Source: Chryseosolibacter sp964493505
GTDB taxonomy: Bacteria > Bacteroidota > Bacteroidia > Cytophagales > Cyclobacteriaceae
Assembly (NCBI GenBank): GCA_964493505.1
Contig: CAZBNP010000004.1
Span: 186,001 to 250,000, forward strand
Length of the DNA: 64,000 nt
Reading direction: 5' to 3'
Shown here: positions 1 to 7,671 of the stretch, piece after piece
How the letters are laid out: the number at the start of each line of letters is the position of its first letter
Numbering within the stretch: position 1 is the stretch's first letter
Translations under genes and position numbers: made by a program
The notes under the pieces: model-generated
What the model saw: the letters and a program-made list of their open reading frames with translations, nothing else
Database searches by the model: none
What the model was told of the DNA's origin: nothing

Positions 1-813
1 TGAAATTCCCCGGCCGTACATGATGTCAAACTCTACGACCTTGAACGGAGGTGCGACCTTGTTCTTCACTACCTTCACTTTGACCCTGTTGCCGGTGATA
101 TCGTCGGGGCTTTCCTTGATCTGACCGATCCTGCGAATGTCAAGACGTACGGATGCGTAGAACTTCAATGCATTACCGCCGGTGGTGGTTTCGGGGTTTC
201 CGAACATGATACCGATTTTTTCACGCAGCTGATTGATAAAGATACAGGCACATCCGGTCTTGCTTATGGTGCCGGTGAGCTTTCTCAGGGCCTGAGACAT
301 GAGGCGAGCCTGGAGTCCCATCTTGCTGTCGCCCATTTCACCTTCAAGTTCTCCCTTCGGCACAAGCGCTGCTACCGAGTCGATGACAATGATGTCGATA
401 GCGCCTGAACGAATGAGATGATCGGCGATTTCCAAAGCCTGCTCGCCGTTGTCGGGCTGCGATATCAGCAGGTTCTCGGTATCGATACCCAGTTTTTCGG
501 CATATGATCGATCGAATGCGTGTTCAGCGTCTATGAATGCCGCCAGTCCCCCGCGTTTCTGCGCTTCTGCGATACAGTGCATGGTGAGCGTTGTCTTACC
601 CGATGATTCCGGGCCATAGATCTCCGTGACCCTTCCGCGCGGTATGCCGCCAATGCCAAGCGCAATATCCAGTCCCAACGACCCGGTAGGAATAAAGGGT
701 ATGTCCATTACCTTCTCGTCGCTCAATTTCATTACAGTGCCCTTACCATATGCCTTTTCAAGTTTGTCGATGGTTAGTTGCAGCGCTTTAAGTTTTTCCT
801 TTGCTTCGCTCAT
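1..813 (-). CDS. recA: RecA recombinase (3' end cut off by the window)
   Basis: RecA forms ATP-dependent filaments on single-stranded DNA, catalyses strand exchange and triggers the SOS response. Read on the minus strand from the ATG at 813-811, 271 codons are present. The family is usually about 340-350 residues, so the C-terminal part lies beyond position 1. The N-terminus starts MSEAKEKLKALQ, the Walker A motif GPESSGKT is at residues 67-74, and the loop with EIYGPESSGKTTL and the stretch INQLREKIG are canonical. The reading frame runs open to the window edge. It is divergent from the metallopeptidase gene at 1117. On the minus strand TAATTTTG at 940-933 fits the Bacteroidota -7 box and may be its promoter. 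Confidence 0.98.
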   Translation of the reverse strand, partial: MSEAKEKLKALQLTIDKLEKAYGKGTVMKLSDEKVMDIPFIPTGSLGLDIALGIGGIPRGRVTEIYGPESSGKTTLTMHCIAEAQKRGGLAAFIDAEHAFDRSYAEKLGIDTENLLISQPDNGEQALEIADHLIRSGAIDIIVIDSVAALVPKGELEGEMGDSKMGLQARLMSQALRKLTGTISKTGCACIFINQLREKIGIMFGNPETTTGGNALKFYASVRLDIRRIGQIKESPDDITGNRVKVKVVKNKVAPPFKVVEFDIMYGRGIS

Positions 814-1116
814 GAGGTTGTTATTTCTGGTTAGCGTTTAATACAATTTTCTGTCTCCGAATCCGCCAAAGCCACTGTGCCAGCAGCGCGTATTCCTGTG
901 CGGGAACCACGGATTAAATTACGACAACGCTACAAAATTAAAAACGAACAATGTCAATTGGTGTCACAAATCTTTCCTGATCCGGAATTCCGTACAGGGC
1001 CATAATTCACGAACCCCTGCAAGGTACGGATCGTATCCAGCTCAGCTTTAGCGGAGGCGGAGAAAGCTTTATATTCGCCAGAATAATAACCGGTTGGTTA
1101 GTCAAGTTTATACCAA
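814..1116. other. Divergent intergenic region recA / metallopeptidase
   Basis: About 300 bp with no coding ORF on either strand that I can support. It should hold the promoters of both divergent genes. On the minus strand TAATTTTG (940-933) matches the TAnnTTTG -7 consensus for recA; no convincing -33 box lies at the expected distance. No terminator hairpin, SOS box or repeat was recognised. Confidence 0.5.
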
Positions 1117-2166
1117 ATGCCAGGAATCCGAAAGATCATAAAACGCGTTGCTGTAGTGGGAGTTGTTGTTATTCTTACGGCCGCTGTGGTGCACTGGGAA
1201 CTCCTCAAATACGGCATCGAACAGGGTCGCGGTCAACTGAAAATCGTGTGGAACGCACAGCCGGTTGAAGAATACCTGGCGTCGCCGTCGTTTCCCGACT
1301 CACTGAAGCAAAAGCTTCGGTTAATCAATCGCGTCAGGAGGTATGCCATCGATTCGCTCGGCCTGAAAGACACGAAGAACTACAAGACGCTCTACGATCA
1401 GAAGGGGGAGGAGATAATGTGGGTAGTGATGGCAAGCGAACCCTTTCGGCTGAAGGCAAAGGAGTGGAGGTTTCCCGTGGTAGGGTCAGTTCCCTACAAG
1501 GGATTTTTCGACAAGGCGAAAGCGATCGCGCTGAAGGGTGAGCTTGAGAATGAAGGGTGGGACGTCGCCGTTCGCAATCCCGGGGGGTGGTCTACGCTGG
1601 GATGGTTTACCGATCCTATTCTCAGCAAAATGCTCAGCAAAGGCGAAGGCGACCTGGCCAGCCTGATCATCCACGAAATGTCTCACGCCACTATCTTTGT
1701 GAAAGACAGTATCGACTTCAACGAGAACCTGGCGTCATTCATCGGCGACCGTGGCGCGGAGGAATTCCTCTTATCCTATTACGGGCCTGACTCGGATGAG
1801 TATCTTACCTATATCAATGAAGACAGCGACTATACGAAATTTTCCGGTCACATGTTGCGCGGTGCGGAGAGTCTCGACAGTTTGTATAGCACGTTTGATG
1901 AGCGTGAATCAGTCAGTGTAAAATCGCGGCGTAAAGAGCAACTGATCCAGGATATTGTCCAGTCTCTCGATACGTTGTCACTTCGTGCAAACACCACGAA
2001 GCCTTCCGCGCGTTTTCAGGAGAAGCTTCCCAACAATGCCTACTTTATGAATTTTATACGGTACCAGTCACAACAGGGCGACTTGCTGAACGAATGGCAA
2101 CAGCGGTTCGGCGGAGATCTCAAGGCTTATATCGGATACATGAGTGAAAAATATCCGTTTCTTTAG
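1117..2166 (+). CDS. Putative membrane-anchored zinc aminopeptidase (PF10023-like)
   Basis: A 349-residue protein with one N-terminal hydrophobic segment (about residues 8-27), so probably anchored in the inner membrane with the rest outside the cytoplasm. A zinc-peptidase motif HEMSH is at residues 186-190 and is followed by FNENLASF with Glu203, the expected third zinc ligand. The spacing and the surrounding sequence (GWFTDPILSKM before, IGDRGAEEFL after) resemble the predicted aminopeptidase family PF10023. The substrate is unknown. The ATG at 1117 gives a short basic stretch before the hydrophobic segment. It sits alone between recA and the two-component system, about 100 bp from the latter. 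Family membership is by recognition of motifs; the peptidase activity is inferred. Confidence 0.75.
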   Translation: MPGIRKIIKRVAVVGVVVILTAAVVHWELLKYGIEQGRGQLKIVWNAQPVEEYLASPSFPDSLKQKLRLINRVRRYAIDSLGLKDTKNYKTLYDQKGEEIMWVVMASEPFRLKAKEWRFPVVGSVPYKGFFDKAKAIALKGELENEGWDVAVRNPGGWSTLGWFTDPILSKMLSKGEGDLASLIIHEMSHATIFVKDSIDFNENLASFIGDRGAEEFLLSYYGPDSDEYLTYINEDSDYTKFSGHMLRGAESLDSLYSTFDERESVSVKSRRKEQLIQDIVQSLDTLSLRANTTKPSARFQEKLPNNAYFMNFIRYQSQQGDLLNEWQQRFGGDLKAYIGYMSEKYPFL

Positions 2167-2270
2167 CCGGCCACCTGGAAGGAACAGACAGCATTAAGGA
2201 ATTGTTAACAAAGCGTGATCTGGTTTTAAACACGTATATTGTACGTTACCTTTGGATCAAACAACGTTCT

Positions 2271-2960
2271 ATGGCAAACAAGCAGAGGCAGAAAGTGCTT
2301 GTGGTGGATGATGAAGAGCCTATTCTGGAGTTATTGAAATACAATCTCGAGAAAGCGGGGTACCAGGTGGAAACGGCGGTGAACGGTGTCAAGGCACTGG
2401 AAACAGCCAGAAAGTTTCATCCCGACCTGGTCTTACTCGATATTATGATGCCGGAAATGGATGGAGTGGAGACCTGCAGACGATTGCGGGAGATTCCGGA
2501 GGTCCAGGGCACTTTTATAATCTTTCTCACAGCGCGGTCGGAAGAATACTCCGAAGTAGCGGCGTTCGACGTTGGCGCCGACGACTACATTACGAAACCC
2601 ATAAAGCCCCGCGCTCTGTTGAGCCGGATTAACGCGGTGTTCCGCCGTGACCAGAAACTCGCCCCGCCAACGGGACGGATCGAAGTTGAGGGATTGAAAA
2701 TCGATCGCACGAGCTATACAGTCACCGTTAATGGCAAGGAAATCAGTCTTCCGAAGAAGGAATTTGAATTACTTTATTTCCTGGCTCAGAACCCAAACAA
2801 GGTCCTGAGCAGAGATGAGGTGTTGCAGCATATATGGGGCACGGATGTATATGTCGTAGCTCGTACCGTGGATGTTCACATTCGCAAGGTCAGAGAAAAG
2901 ATCGGTGAAGATTACATCGCTACTGTCAAGGGCGTTGGCTATAAATTCAACGGCTCGTGA
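2271..2960 (+). CDS. OmpR/PhoP-type response regulator
   Basis: A 229-residue DNA-binding response regulator, probably partner of the kinase that follows 95 bp downstream. The receiver domain (about residues 8-120) has the acidic pair DDEEP, the phospho-acceptor Asp57 in LLDIMMPEMDG, a conserved Thr in FLTAR and Lys in YITKPIKP. The C-terminal winged helix (about 135-228) ends in RTVDVHIRKVREKIG and VKGVGYKF, typical of the OmpR/PhoB family. The frame is open further upstream to 2202, but the ATG at 2271 places the receiver at the usual distance from the N-terminus and is preferred. It is closest in style to PhoP/PhoB proteins, which often control phosphate genes; the stimulus here cannot be read from the sequence. 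Confidence 0.92.
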   Translation: MANKQRQKVLVVDDEEPILELLKYNLEKAGYQVETAVNGVKALETARKFHPDLVLLDIMMPEMDGVETCRRLREIPEVQGTFIIFLTARSEEYSEVAAFDVGADDYITKPIKPRALLSRINAVFRRDQKLAPPTGRIEVEGLKIDRTSYTVTVNGKEISLPKKEFELLYFLAQNPNKVLSRDEVLQHIWGTDVYVVARTVDVHIRKVREKIGEDYIATVKGVGYKFNGS

Positions 2961-3033
2961 CACTCGTGTTTTGCCGTGTTGCCCCACTCCCGCTGAAAGT
3001 TTCTTCGAACGACCAACAGCTGATTTTAATCTC

Positions 3034-3041
3034 TAACTTTG
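3034..3041 (+). promoter_or_regulatory. Candidate -7 box (TAnnTTTG) before the sensor kinase
   Basis: TAACTTTG, 15 bp before the kinase ATG at 3056, matches the -7 consensus of the Bacteroidota housekeeping sigma factor. A clear -33 TTTG is not seen at the expected distance. If active, the kinase would have its own promoter with a very short leader. Confidence 0.4.
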
Positions 3042-3055
3042 CGTGCTAACCGGGC

Positions 3056-4102
3056 ATGTCGAAAAATCCCAAGATATTGTTGCTGATCCCGGCCGCCTCG
3101 ATTGCGGCTGCGCTTACGACTATTTCATGGCTGGTTTTTGGCGGGGGTGGCGCGCGTCTGGGGGCCTTCCTGTTATTGTCACTTGTCGTTGTGTACATCG
3201 GCTGCCGGATAGCATACGAGCGATTTGTCGTCAGGGAAACGAGTAGGATCAAAGCGCTGATAAAGCCCATGCTCCGGCATGGAGACGAAACCGAAGATAC
3301 TGCGCTGGCCGATATGGTCGTGGAAGCACTGAAGAAAAAGGATGGAGAGATAGAAAGGCTCAGAAGACAGGAGGCCCTGAGGAAGGAATTCATCGCCGAT
3401 GTTTCTCATGAATTGAAAACCCCCATCTTTGCTGCGCAGGGCTTTGTTCACACGCTGCTTGATGGTGCTGCGGAAGAAAAAGCGGTGAGGAAGAAATTCC
3501 TGACGAAAGCGGCGAAAAGTCTCGACGGCCTCGATATGCTGGTGCAGGATTTGTTGATGCTGTCGCAGATTGAATCCGGCCAGATTAAAATGCGCTTCCG
3601 GCGGTTTGATCTATACGATCTTACGGAGGAGGTTTTTGAGCAATTCAGAGCAAAAGTAAACCGGAAGGATATCGCCCTTCGTATCGAAGGCGCGCAGCGC
3701 AAGGTGACAGTCTACGGAGATGAGTCGAGGATCGGGCAGGTGTTAACCAATCTGATATCCAATGCCATCAACCATTCGATAGACGGGAGCGAGGTGGTGG
3801 TCAGTTTCATGGTCAACCCAAAGAGTGTTATAACCGAGGTGCGCGATCTGGGGGAGGGTATTTCAGAAGAGCATATCCACCGCGTGTTCGAACGCTTTTA
3901 CCGTGTCGATAAGAGCCGAAGCCGCGAAAAAGGGGGAACGGGTTTGGGGCTGGCCATTGTTAAGCATATCCTGGACGGTCACGCTACGAAGGCAAAAGTA
4001 AAGAGCGAGCCCGGCAAAGGATCGACGTTCAGTTTTAAGCTCCCGCGCGAGAGGAAGGAAAAAAATGAAAATGGAGAACACGCTGCATCAACGGAGGGAT
4101 AA
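3056..4102 (+). CDS. PhoR-like sensor histidine kinase
   Basis: A 348-residue sensor kinase, probably phosphorylating the response regulator at 2271. Two membrane segments (about residues 7-28 and 35-52) follow each other closely, leaving almost no periplasmic loop, so it may sense a membrane or protein partner rather than a soluble ligand. The dimerisation/phospho-acceptor region has His118 in DVSHELKTP, and the ATPase domain shows the N box (NLISNAINHS), the G1 region (VRDLGEGI) and the G2 box GGTGLGLAI. The C-terminal 38 bp overlap the next gene in another frame, so the two are likely co-translated. The ATG at 3056 gives a short basic N-terminus before the first membrane segment. Confidence 0.92.
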   Translation: MSKNPKILLLIPAASIAAALTTISWLVFGGGGARLGAFLLLSLVVVYIGCRIAYERFVVRETSRIKALIKPMLRHGDETEDTALADMVVEALKKKDGEIERLRRQEALRKEFIADVSHELKTPIFAAQGFVHTLLDGAAEEKAVRKKFLTKAAKSLDGLDMLVQDLLMLSQIESGQIKMRFRRFDLYDLTEEVFEQFRAKVNRKDIALRIEGAQRKVTVYGDESRIGQVLTNLISNAINHSIDGSEVVVSFMVNPKSVITEVRDLGEGISEEHIHRVFERFYRVDKSRSREKGGTGLGLAIVKHILDGHATKAKVKSEPGKGSTFSFKLPRERKEKNENGEHAASTEG

Positions 4103-4826
4103 TCCCTTGAAGCCAACAGCCGATCTGCGGGATATCATCCTGTTTGAAGATGCCGACTTTGTTCTTGTGAATAAGCCGCCGTTTATCTCAACGCTTGCGG
4201 ATCGGTCGGGTAGTAAAAGCCTGCTGGAACTCGCGCGGGCCTATACCCCGGATGCGCAGGTGTGCCATCGGATTGACAAAGATACCTCCGGGGTATTGGC
4301 GATCGCGAAAAACCCGGGAGCATACCGGCACCTGAACATGCAGTTTGAACACCGTACGGTCGAAAAGGTCTACCACGCCGTAGTAGACGGTGTACACGAT
4401 TTCAAGGATGAGTTGGTGGATGCTCCAATCCTCAAACTTGACGACGGTGTAGTGAAGATCAGCCGTTCGGAGGGAAAATCTGCGCAAACATGGTTTACGT
4501 CGCTAAGACCCTTCCGGTATCACTCTTTAATAGAGTGTCGACCGATTACCGGCAGGATGCACCAGATCCGTATTCACCTGGCGCTTAAAGGAGCGTCGAT
4601 AACAGGGGATGAGACCTATGGCGGAAAGCCATTTTTGCTGTCGCAGGTAAAGAAGGGATATAAGCTAAAGAAAGACACGGAGGAGGAGGCCTTTATGAAA
4701 AGGATGGCTTTACACGCCTATTCTCTTCAATTTACAGACATATCGGACCGAAAGCAGTTGGTTGAGGCTCCGTACCCCAAAGATTTTCAGGCACTTATCC
4801 GGCAACTCGAGTTAAACCGCCGCTGA
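4065..4826 (+). CDS. RluA/RluD-family pseudouridine synthase
   Basis: A 253-residue enzyme predicted to convert uridine to pseudouridine in rRNA or tRNA. The family signature HRIDKDTSGVL carries the catalytic Asp71, and the downstream stretch CRPITGRMHQIRIHLA is the conserved RNA-binding/active-site region. There is no clear N-terminal S4 domain, so it is the shorter RluA-like type; the exact target position cannot be assigned. The ATG at 4065 is preceded by an A/G-rich stretch (gaggaaggaaaaa) and lies inside the 3' end of the kinase gene. The pairing with a two-component system is probably just operon packing. Confidence 0.9.
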   Translation: MKMENTLHQRRDNPLKPTADLRDIILFEDADFVLVNKPPFISTLADRSGSKSLLELARAYTPDAQVCHRIDKDTSGVLAIAKNPGAYRHLNMQFEHRTVEKVYHAVVDGVHDFKDELVDAPILKLDDGVVKISRSEGKSAQTWFTSLRPFRYHSLIECRPITGRMHQIRIHLALKGASITGDETYGGKPFLLSQVKKGYKLKKDTEEEAFMKRMALHAYSLQFTDISDRKQLVEAPYPKDFQALIRQLELNRR

Positions 4827-4871
4827 GTATCTATTCCGGTATCCGGCAACAGGTAATATTCCGGGGCGCGC

Positions 4872-4902
4872 TTGCATTTAAAAATTAGTCCTTTTACCTT
4901 TG
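4872..4902 (+). promoter_or_regulatory. Promoter of the rplM-rpsI-rpsB run
   Basis: TTG at 4872-4874, a 20-bp spacer and TACCTTTG at 4895-4902 match the Bacteroidota -33/-7 architecture (TTTG, TAnnTTTG). It lies 50 bp before rplM, which leaves a leader of moderate length. The assignment is by consensus only. Confidence 0.6.
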
Positions 4903-4952
4903 TGTCCCTTTTTAAGAGGAAAGGTGCATTTTATTGAATTTTAACCATAAGA

Positions 4953-5396
4953 ATGGATCATAATAGCTACAAAACGACGCATTCCAACAAGACGACTGTT
5001 GAAAAAGGCTGGGTTGTCGTAGATGCCGATGCCAAGGTATTGGGTCGGGTGGCCAGCGAGATTGCGAAAATCATCCGCGGGAAACACAAGCCGAGTTATT
5101 CACCTCATGTTGATTGCGGTGATCACGTTATTGTTATCAATGCCGAGAAAGTTCGCATGACCGGTAAGAAATGGACTGATCGTGTGATCTTTACACACTC
5201 GGGTTATCCGGGTGGTCAGCGTGAGCACACGCCGACGCTTATTCGGTCAAAGCACCCTGAGCGGCTTATTGAGCACGCAGTTCGCGGTATGTTGCCTAAA
5301 AACACACTGGGACGCGAGCTTTTCAGAAGCCTTCACGTATACAAAGGGCCTGAACACCCCCATATTGCACAACAACCAAAGGAAATTAAATTCTGA
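4953..5396 (+). CDS. rplM: 50S ribosomal protein L13
   Basis: Ribosomal protein L13, an early assembly protein of the large subunit that binds 23S rRNA. The 147 residues match the family length. Recognisable stretches include VVDADAKVLGRVASEIAK near the N-terminus, the Y-S-P-H-VDCGDHVIVINAEK block, and MLPKNTLGRELF followed by LHVYKGPEHPH near the C-terminus. It starts a ribosomal gene run, 3 bp before rpsI. This order (rplM, rpsI, rpsB, tsf) is common in Bacteroidota. Confidence 0.98.
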   Translation: MDHNSYKTTHSNKTTVEKGWVVVDADAKVLGRVASEIAKIIRGKHKPSYSPHVDCGDHVIVINAEKVRMTGKKWTDRVIFTHSGYPGGQREHTPTLIRSKHPERLIEHAVRGMLPKNTLGRELFRSLHVYKGPEHPHIAQQPKEIKF

Positions 5397-5399
5397 TAA

Positions 5400-5786
5400 A
5401 TGCAGATTATCAACGCTATCGGTAGAAGGAAAACGTCTATTGCCCGGATCTACTTGCAACCCGGAAAAGGGGAAATTAAGGTGAACAACCGCGGTTTGAA
5501 AGACTATTTTCTTTCCGAAATTCATCAAACGACAGTAAAGCAGGCGCTTGCTGCCATTAAAGCTGAAGACCAGTACGACGTGAAAGTAAACGTTGAAGGT
5601 GGTGGGATCAAAGGACAGGCGGAAGCTGTTCGTCTTGGGATCGCACGTGCTTTGGTTCAAATCAGTGATGAGAACAGACCGGCGTTGAAAAAAGACCGGC
5701 TGCTGACCCGTGATTCGCGCATGGTGGAACGTAAGAAGCCAGGCCGCAGAAAAGCAAGAAGGAGATTCCAGTTCAGCAAGCGTTAA
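5400..5786 (+). CDS. rpsI: 30S ribosomal protein S9
   Basis: Ribosomal protein S9 of the small-subunit head; its C-terminal tail reaches the P-site tRNA. The protein has 128 residues, with the family signature around GGGIKGQAEAVRLGIARAL and the conserved basic tail KARRRFQFSKR ending in SKR. The ATG follows the rplM stop by only 3 bp, so the two genes are almost certainly co-transcribed. The gap to rpsB is 13 bp. Confidence 0.98.
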   Translation: MQIINAIGRRKTSIARIYLQPGKGEIKVNNRGLKDYFLSEIHQTTVKQALAAIKAEDQYDVKVNVEGGGIKGQAEAVRLGIARALVQISDENRPALKKDRLLTRDSRMVERKKPGRRKARRRFQFSKR

Positions 5787-5799
5787 TAGAGAGAATTCA

Positions 5800-6573
5800 A
5801 TGACAGAAAAACTAACATATCAGAACCTACTGGATGCAGGTGTTCATTTTGGTCACCTCACCCGCAAGTGGAATCCGAAGATGGCTGAGTACATCTTCAT
5901 GGAGAACAATGGCATCCACATTATCGATCTTAATAAGACACTTGCCAAACTTGACGAGGCGGCCTTTGCCTTAAAGAATATCGTTCGCTCCGGTCGTAAG
6001 ATCATGTTTGTAGCCACCAAAAAACAGGCTAAAGACATTGTAACGGAGGAAGCAAAGCGGTTGAATATGCCGTTCGTGACTGAGCGGTGGCTGGGTGGTA
6101 TGTTGACGAACTTTGCAACGATCCGCAAATCGCTGAAGAAGCTTTCGCAGATCGAAAAACTGATGAAAGACGAAGCGTTTCTGAATCTTGCTAAGCGCGA
6201 GCGCCTGATGGTTACTCGTGAAAAAGCGAAACTGGAAAAACTTCTGGGTGGTATTGCCGACCTTAACAGACTACCGGCAGCTCTCTTTGTTATCGATGTA
6301 AAACGCGAGCATATCGCCGTCACGGAAGCTCAGAAGCTTAATATCCCGGTTTTTGCCCTCGTCGATACCAACAGCGATCCTTCAGGCGTCGATTTCCCCA
6401 TCCCCTGTAATGACGATGCGTTCAAGTCCATCTCGATCCTTACCGGATATATCGGAAAAGTGATCGAAGAAGCGCTGGCCGAGCGTAAGAAAGACAAGGA
6501 AGACGCAGCGTTGAAGAAGGAAGAAGACGAGAAGCGAAAAGTAGACGAACACGTCGAGGAGACCAAAGCGTGA
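5800..6573 (+). CDS. rpsB: 30S ribosomal protein S2
   Basis: Ribosomal protein S2, 257 residues, needed for small-subunit function and mRNA binding. The N-terminus (NLLDAGVHFGHLTRKWNPKM) and the internal stretches WLGGMLTNFATI and PAALFVIDVKREHIAVTEA are diagnostic. The frame is open back to 5710 inside rpsI, but the ATG at 5800 gives the standard S2 start and follows the rpsI stop by 13 bp. The last 30 or so residues are a very charged Lys/Glu tail (KKDKEDAALKKEEDEKRK), longer and more charged than in enteric S2. A terminator follows it. Confidence 0.97.
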   Translation: MTEKLTYQNLLDAGVHFGHLTRKWNPKMAEYIFMENNGIHIIDLNKTLAKLDEAAFALKNIVRSGRKIMFVATKKQAKDIVTEEAKRLNMPFVTERWLGGMLTNFATIRKSLKKLSQIEKLMKDEAFLNLAKRERLMVTREKAKLEKLLGGIADLNRLPAALFVIDVKREHIAVTEAQKLNIPVFALVDTNSDPSGVDFPIPCNDDAFKSISILTGYIGKVIEEALAERKKDKEDAALKKEEDEKRKVDEHVEETKA

Positions 6574-6625
6574 TCCCGCATAGCCGTTGTGTTTCAATAA
6601 GCTAATAAGTATAGACTTTGCACTG

Positions 6626-6657
6626 AACATCGGCCTCCCTGCCGATGTTTAGTTTTT
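6626..6657 (+). terminator. Rho-independent terminator between rpsB and tsf
   Basis: A perfect 9-bp stem AACATCGGC/GCCGATGTT (6626-6634 and 6641-6649) with a 6-nt loop is followed by a T-rich run (tagtttttta). It should end or attenuate the ribosomal transcript before tsf, so tsf, starting 40 bp further on, may be read at a different level or from its own promoter. Confidence 0.8.
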
Positions 6658-6697
6658 TATGGGAGATTCTAATCTAAAACAGTAATTCTAAATCAAT

Positions 6698-7531
6698 ATG
6701 TCAGCCATTTCAGCACAAGATGTAAACAAACTCCGCCAGATGACCGGTGCGGGTATGATGGATTGTAAAAAAGCACTTACCGAAGCCGAAGGCGATTTTG
6801 AGAAAGCGATAGAAATCCTGAGAAAAAAGGGCCAGAAGGTCTCAGCTTCCCGCTCTGACCGCGATGCCAGGGAAGGTGCTGTTTTCGCAAAGGTTGCAGA
6901 CGACAATAAAGAAGCAGTGCTGATAGCCCTTAATTGTGAAACCGATTTTGTCGCCAAGAACGAAGAGTTCCAGGGTCTCGGAAACCTTATTGTGGAAACT
7001 GCTTTCAGCCAGAAGCCTGCTGATAAGGAAGCCCTTTTGAACGTCAAAGTGGATAACTTTACACTGAATGAGCGCATCATTGAACTGGTGGGTAAGATCG
7101 GGGAGAAGGTGGAAGTGAGCGAGTACGTGTATATGAAAGGCGAATCCATTGTTTCTTATATCCACGCCGGATCCAAGCTCGGTGTGCTGGTTTCACTGAA
7201 AGGTGTCAACGGTGCTGATGTGACAGAGGCTGGCCGCGATGTGGGTATGCAGGTCGCCGCTATGAATCCCGTAGCCGTAGATGAGAGTTCGGTCGACCGC
7301 TCCGTGATCGATAAAGAGCTCGAGATCGCGAAGGCGCAGATTCTCGCTGAGGGTAAGCCTGCCAATATGGTTGATAAAATCGCCCAGGGCAAGCTTCAGA
7401 GATTCTTCAAAGACAATACGCTGGTACACCAGATCTTTGTGAAAGACAACTCAAAGACCGTTGCACAATATCTTGACTCGGTTACCAAAGGCCTGGCTGT
7501 CGCTGAATTCAAACGCGTGGCGATAGGATAA
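6698..7531 (+). CDS. tsf: Translation elongation factor Ts
   Basis: EF-Ts exchanges GDP for GTP on EF-Tu. The protein has 277 residues. The N-terminal UBA-like domain has KLRQMTGAGMMDCKKALTEA, followed by IEILRKKGQK, and the core contains LNCETDFVAKNEEFQ, all diagnostic for EF-Ts. The C-terminal part (AKAQILAEGKPANMVDKIAQGK) contains the coiled-coil region contacting EF-Tu. Its usual partner rpsB is directly upstream, but a strong hairpin terminator separates them, so coupling may be partial. Confidence 0.98.
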   Translation: MSAISAQDVNKLRQMTGAGMMDCKKALTEAEGDFEKAIEILRKKGQKVSASRSDRDAREGAVFAKVADDNKEAVLIALNCETDFVAKNEEFQGLGNLIVETAFSQKPADKEALLNVKVDNFTLNERIIELVGKIGEKVEVSEYVYMKGESIVSYIHAGSKLGVLVSLKGVNGADVTEAGRDVGMQVAAMNPVAVDESSVDRSVIDKELEIAKAQILAEGKPANMVDKIAQGKLQRFFKDNTLVHQIFVKDNSKTVAQYLDSVTKGLAVAEFKRVAIG

Positions 7532-7565
7532 GATTAACGGTTGTTGGTCGATCGTATTGCTCTAC

Positions 7566-7614
7566 TGAGGTTGATAAGGTTTTAGATGGCACCACGCTAA
7601 CCTTATCAACCTTA
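7566..7614. repeat. 14-bp inverted repeat between convergent tsf and aldehyde dehydrogenase
   Basis: AGGTTGATAAGGTT (7568-7581) is exactly complementary to AACCTTATCAACCT (7599-7612), with a 17-nt loop and two further possible pairs outside the stem. It lies 37 bp after the tsf stop and 60 bp from the stop of the convergent gene. No T-run follows on either strand. It may be a bidirectional terminator lacking a U-tract or a 3'-end stabilising hairpin. Confidence 0.6.
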
Positions 7615-7671
7615 CCGTTTGATGAGGGGTGACAAATGTGCTGCTAACGGATCGTCGCATTCAATGCTCTG

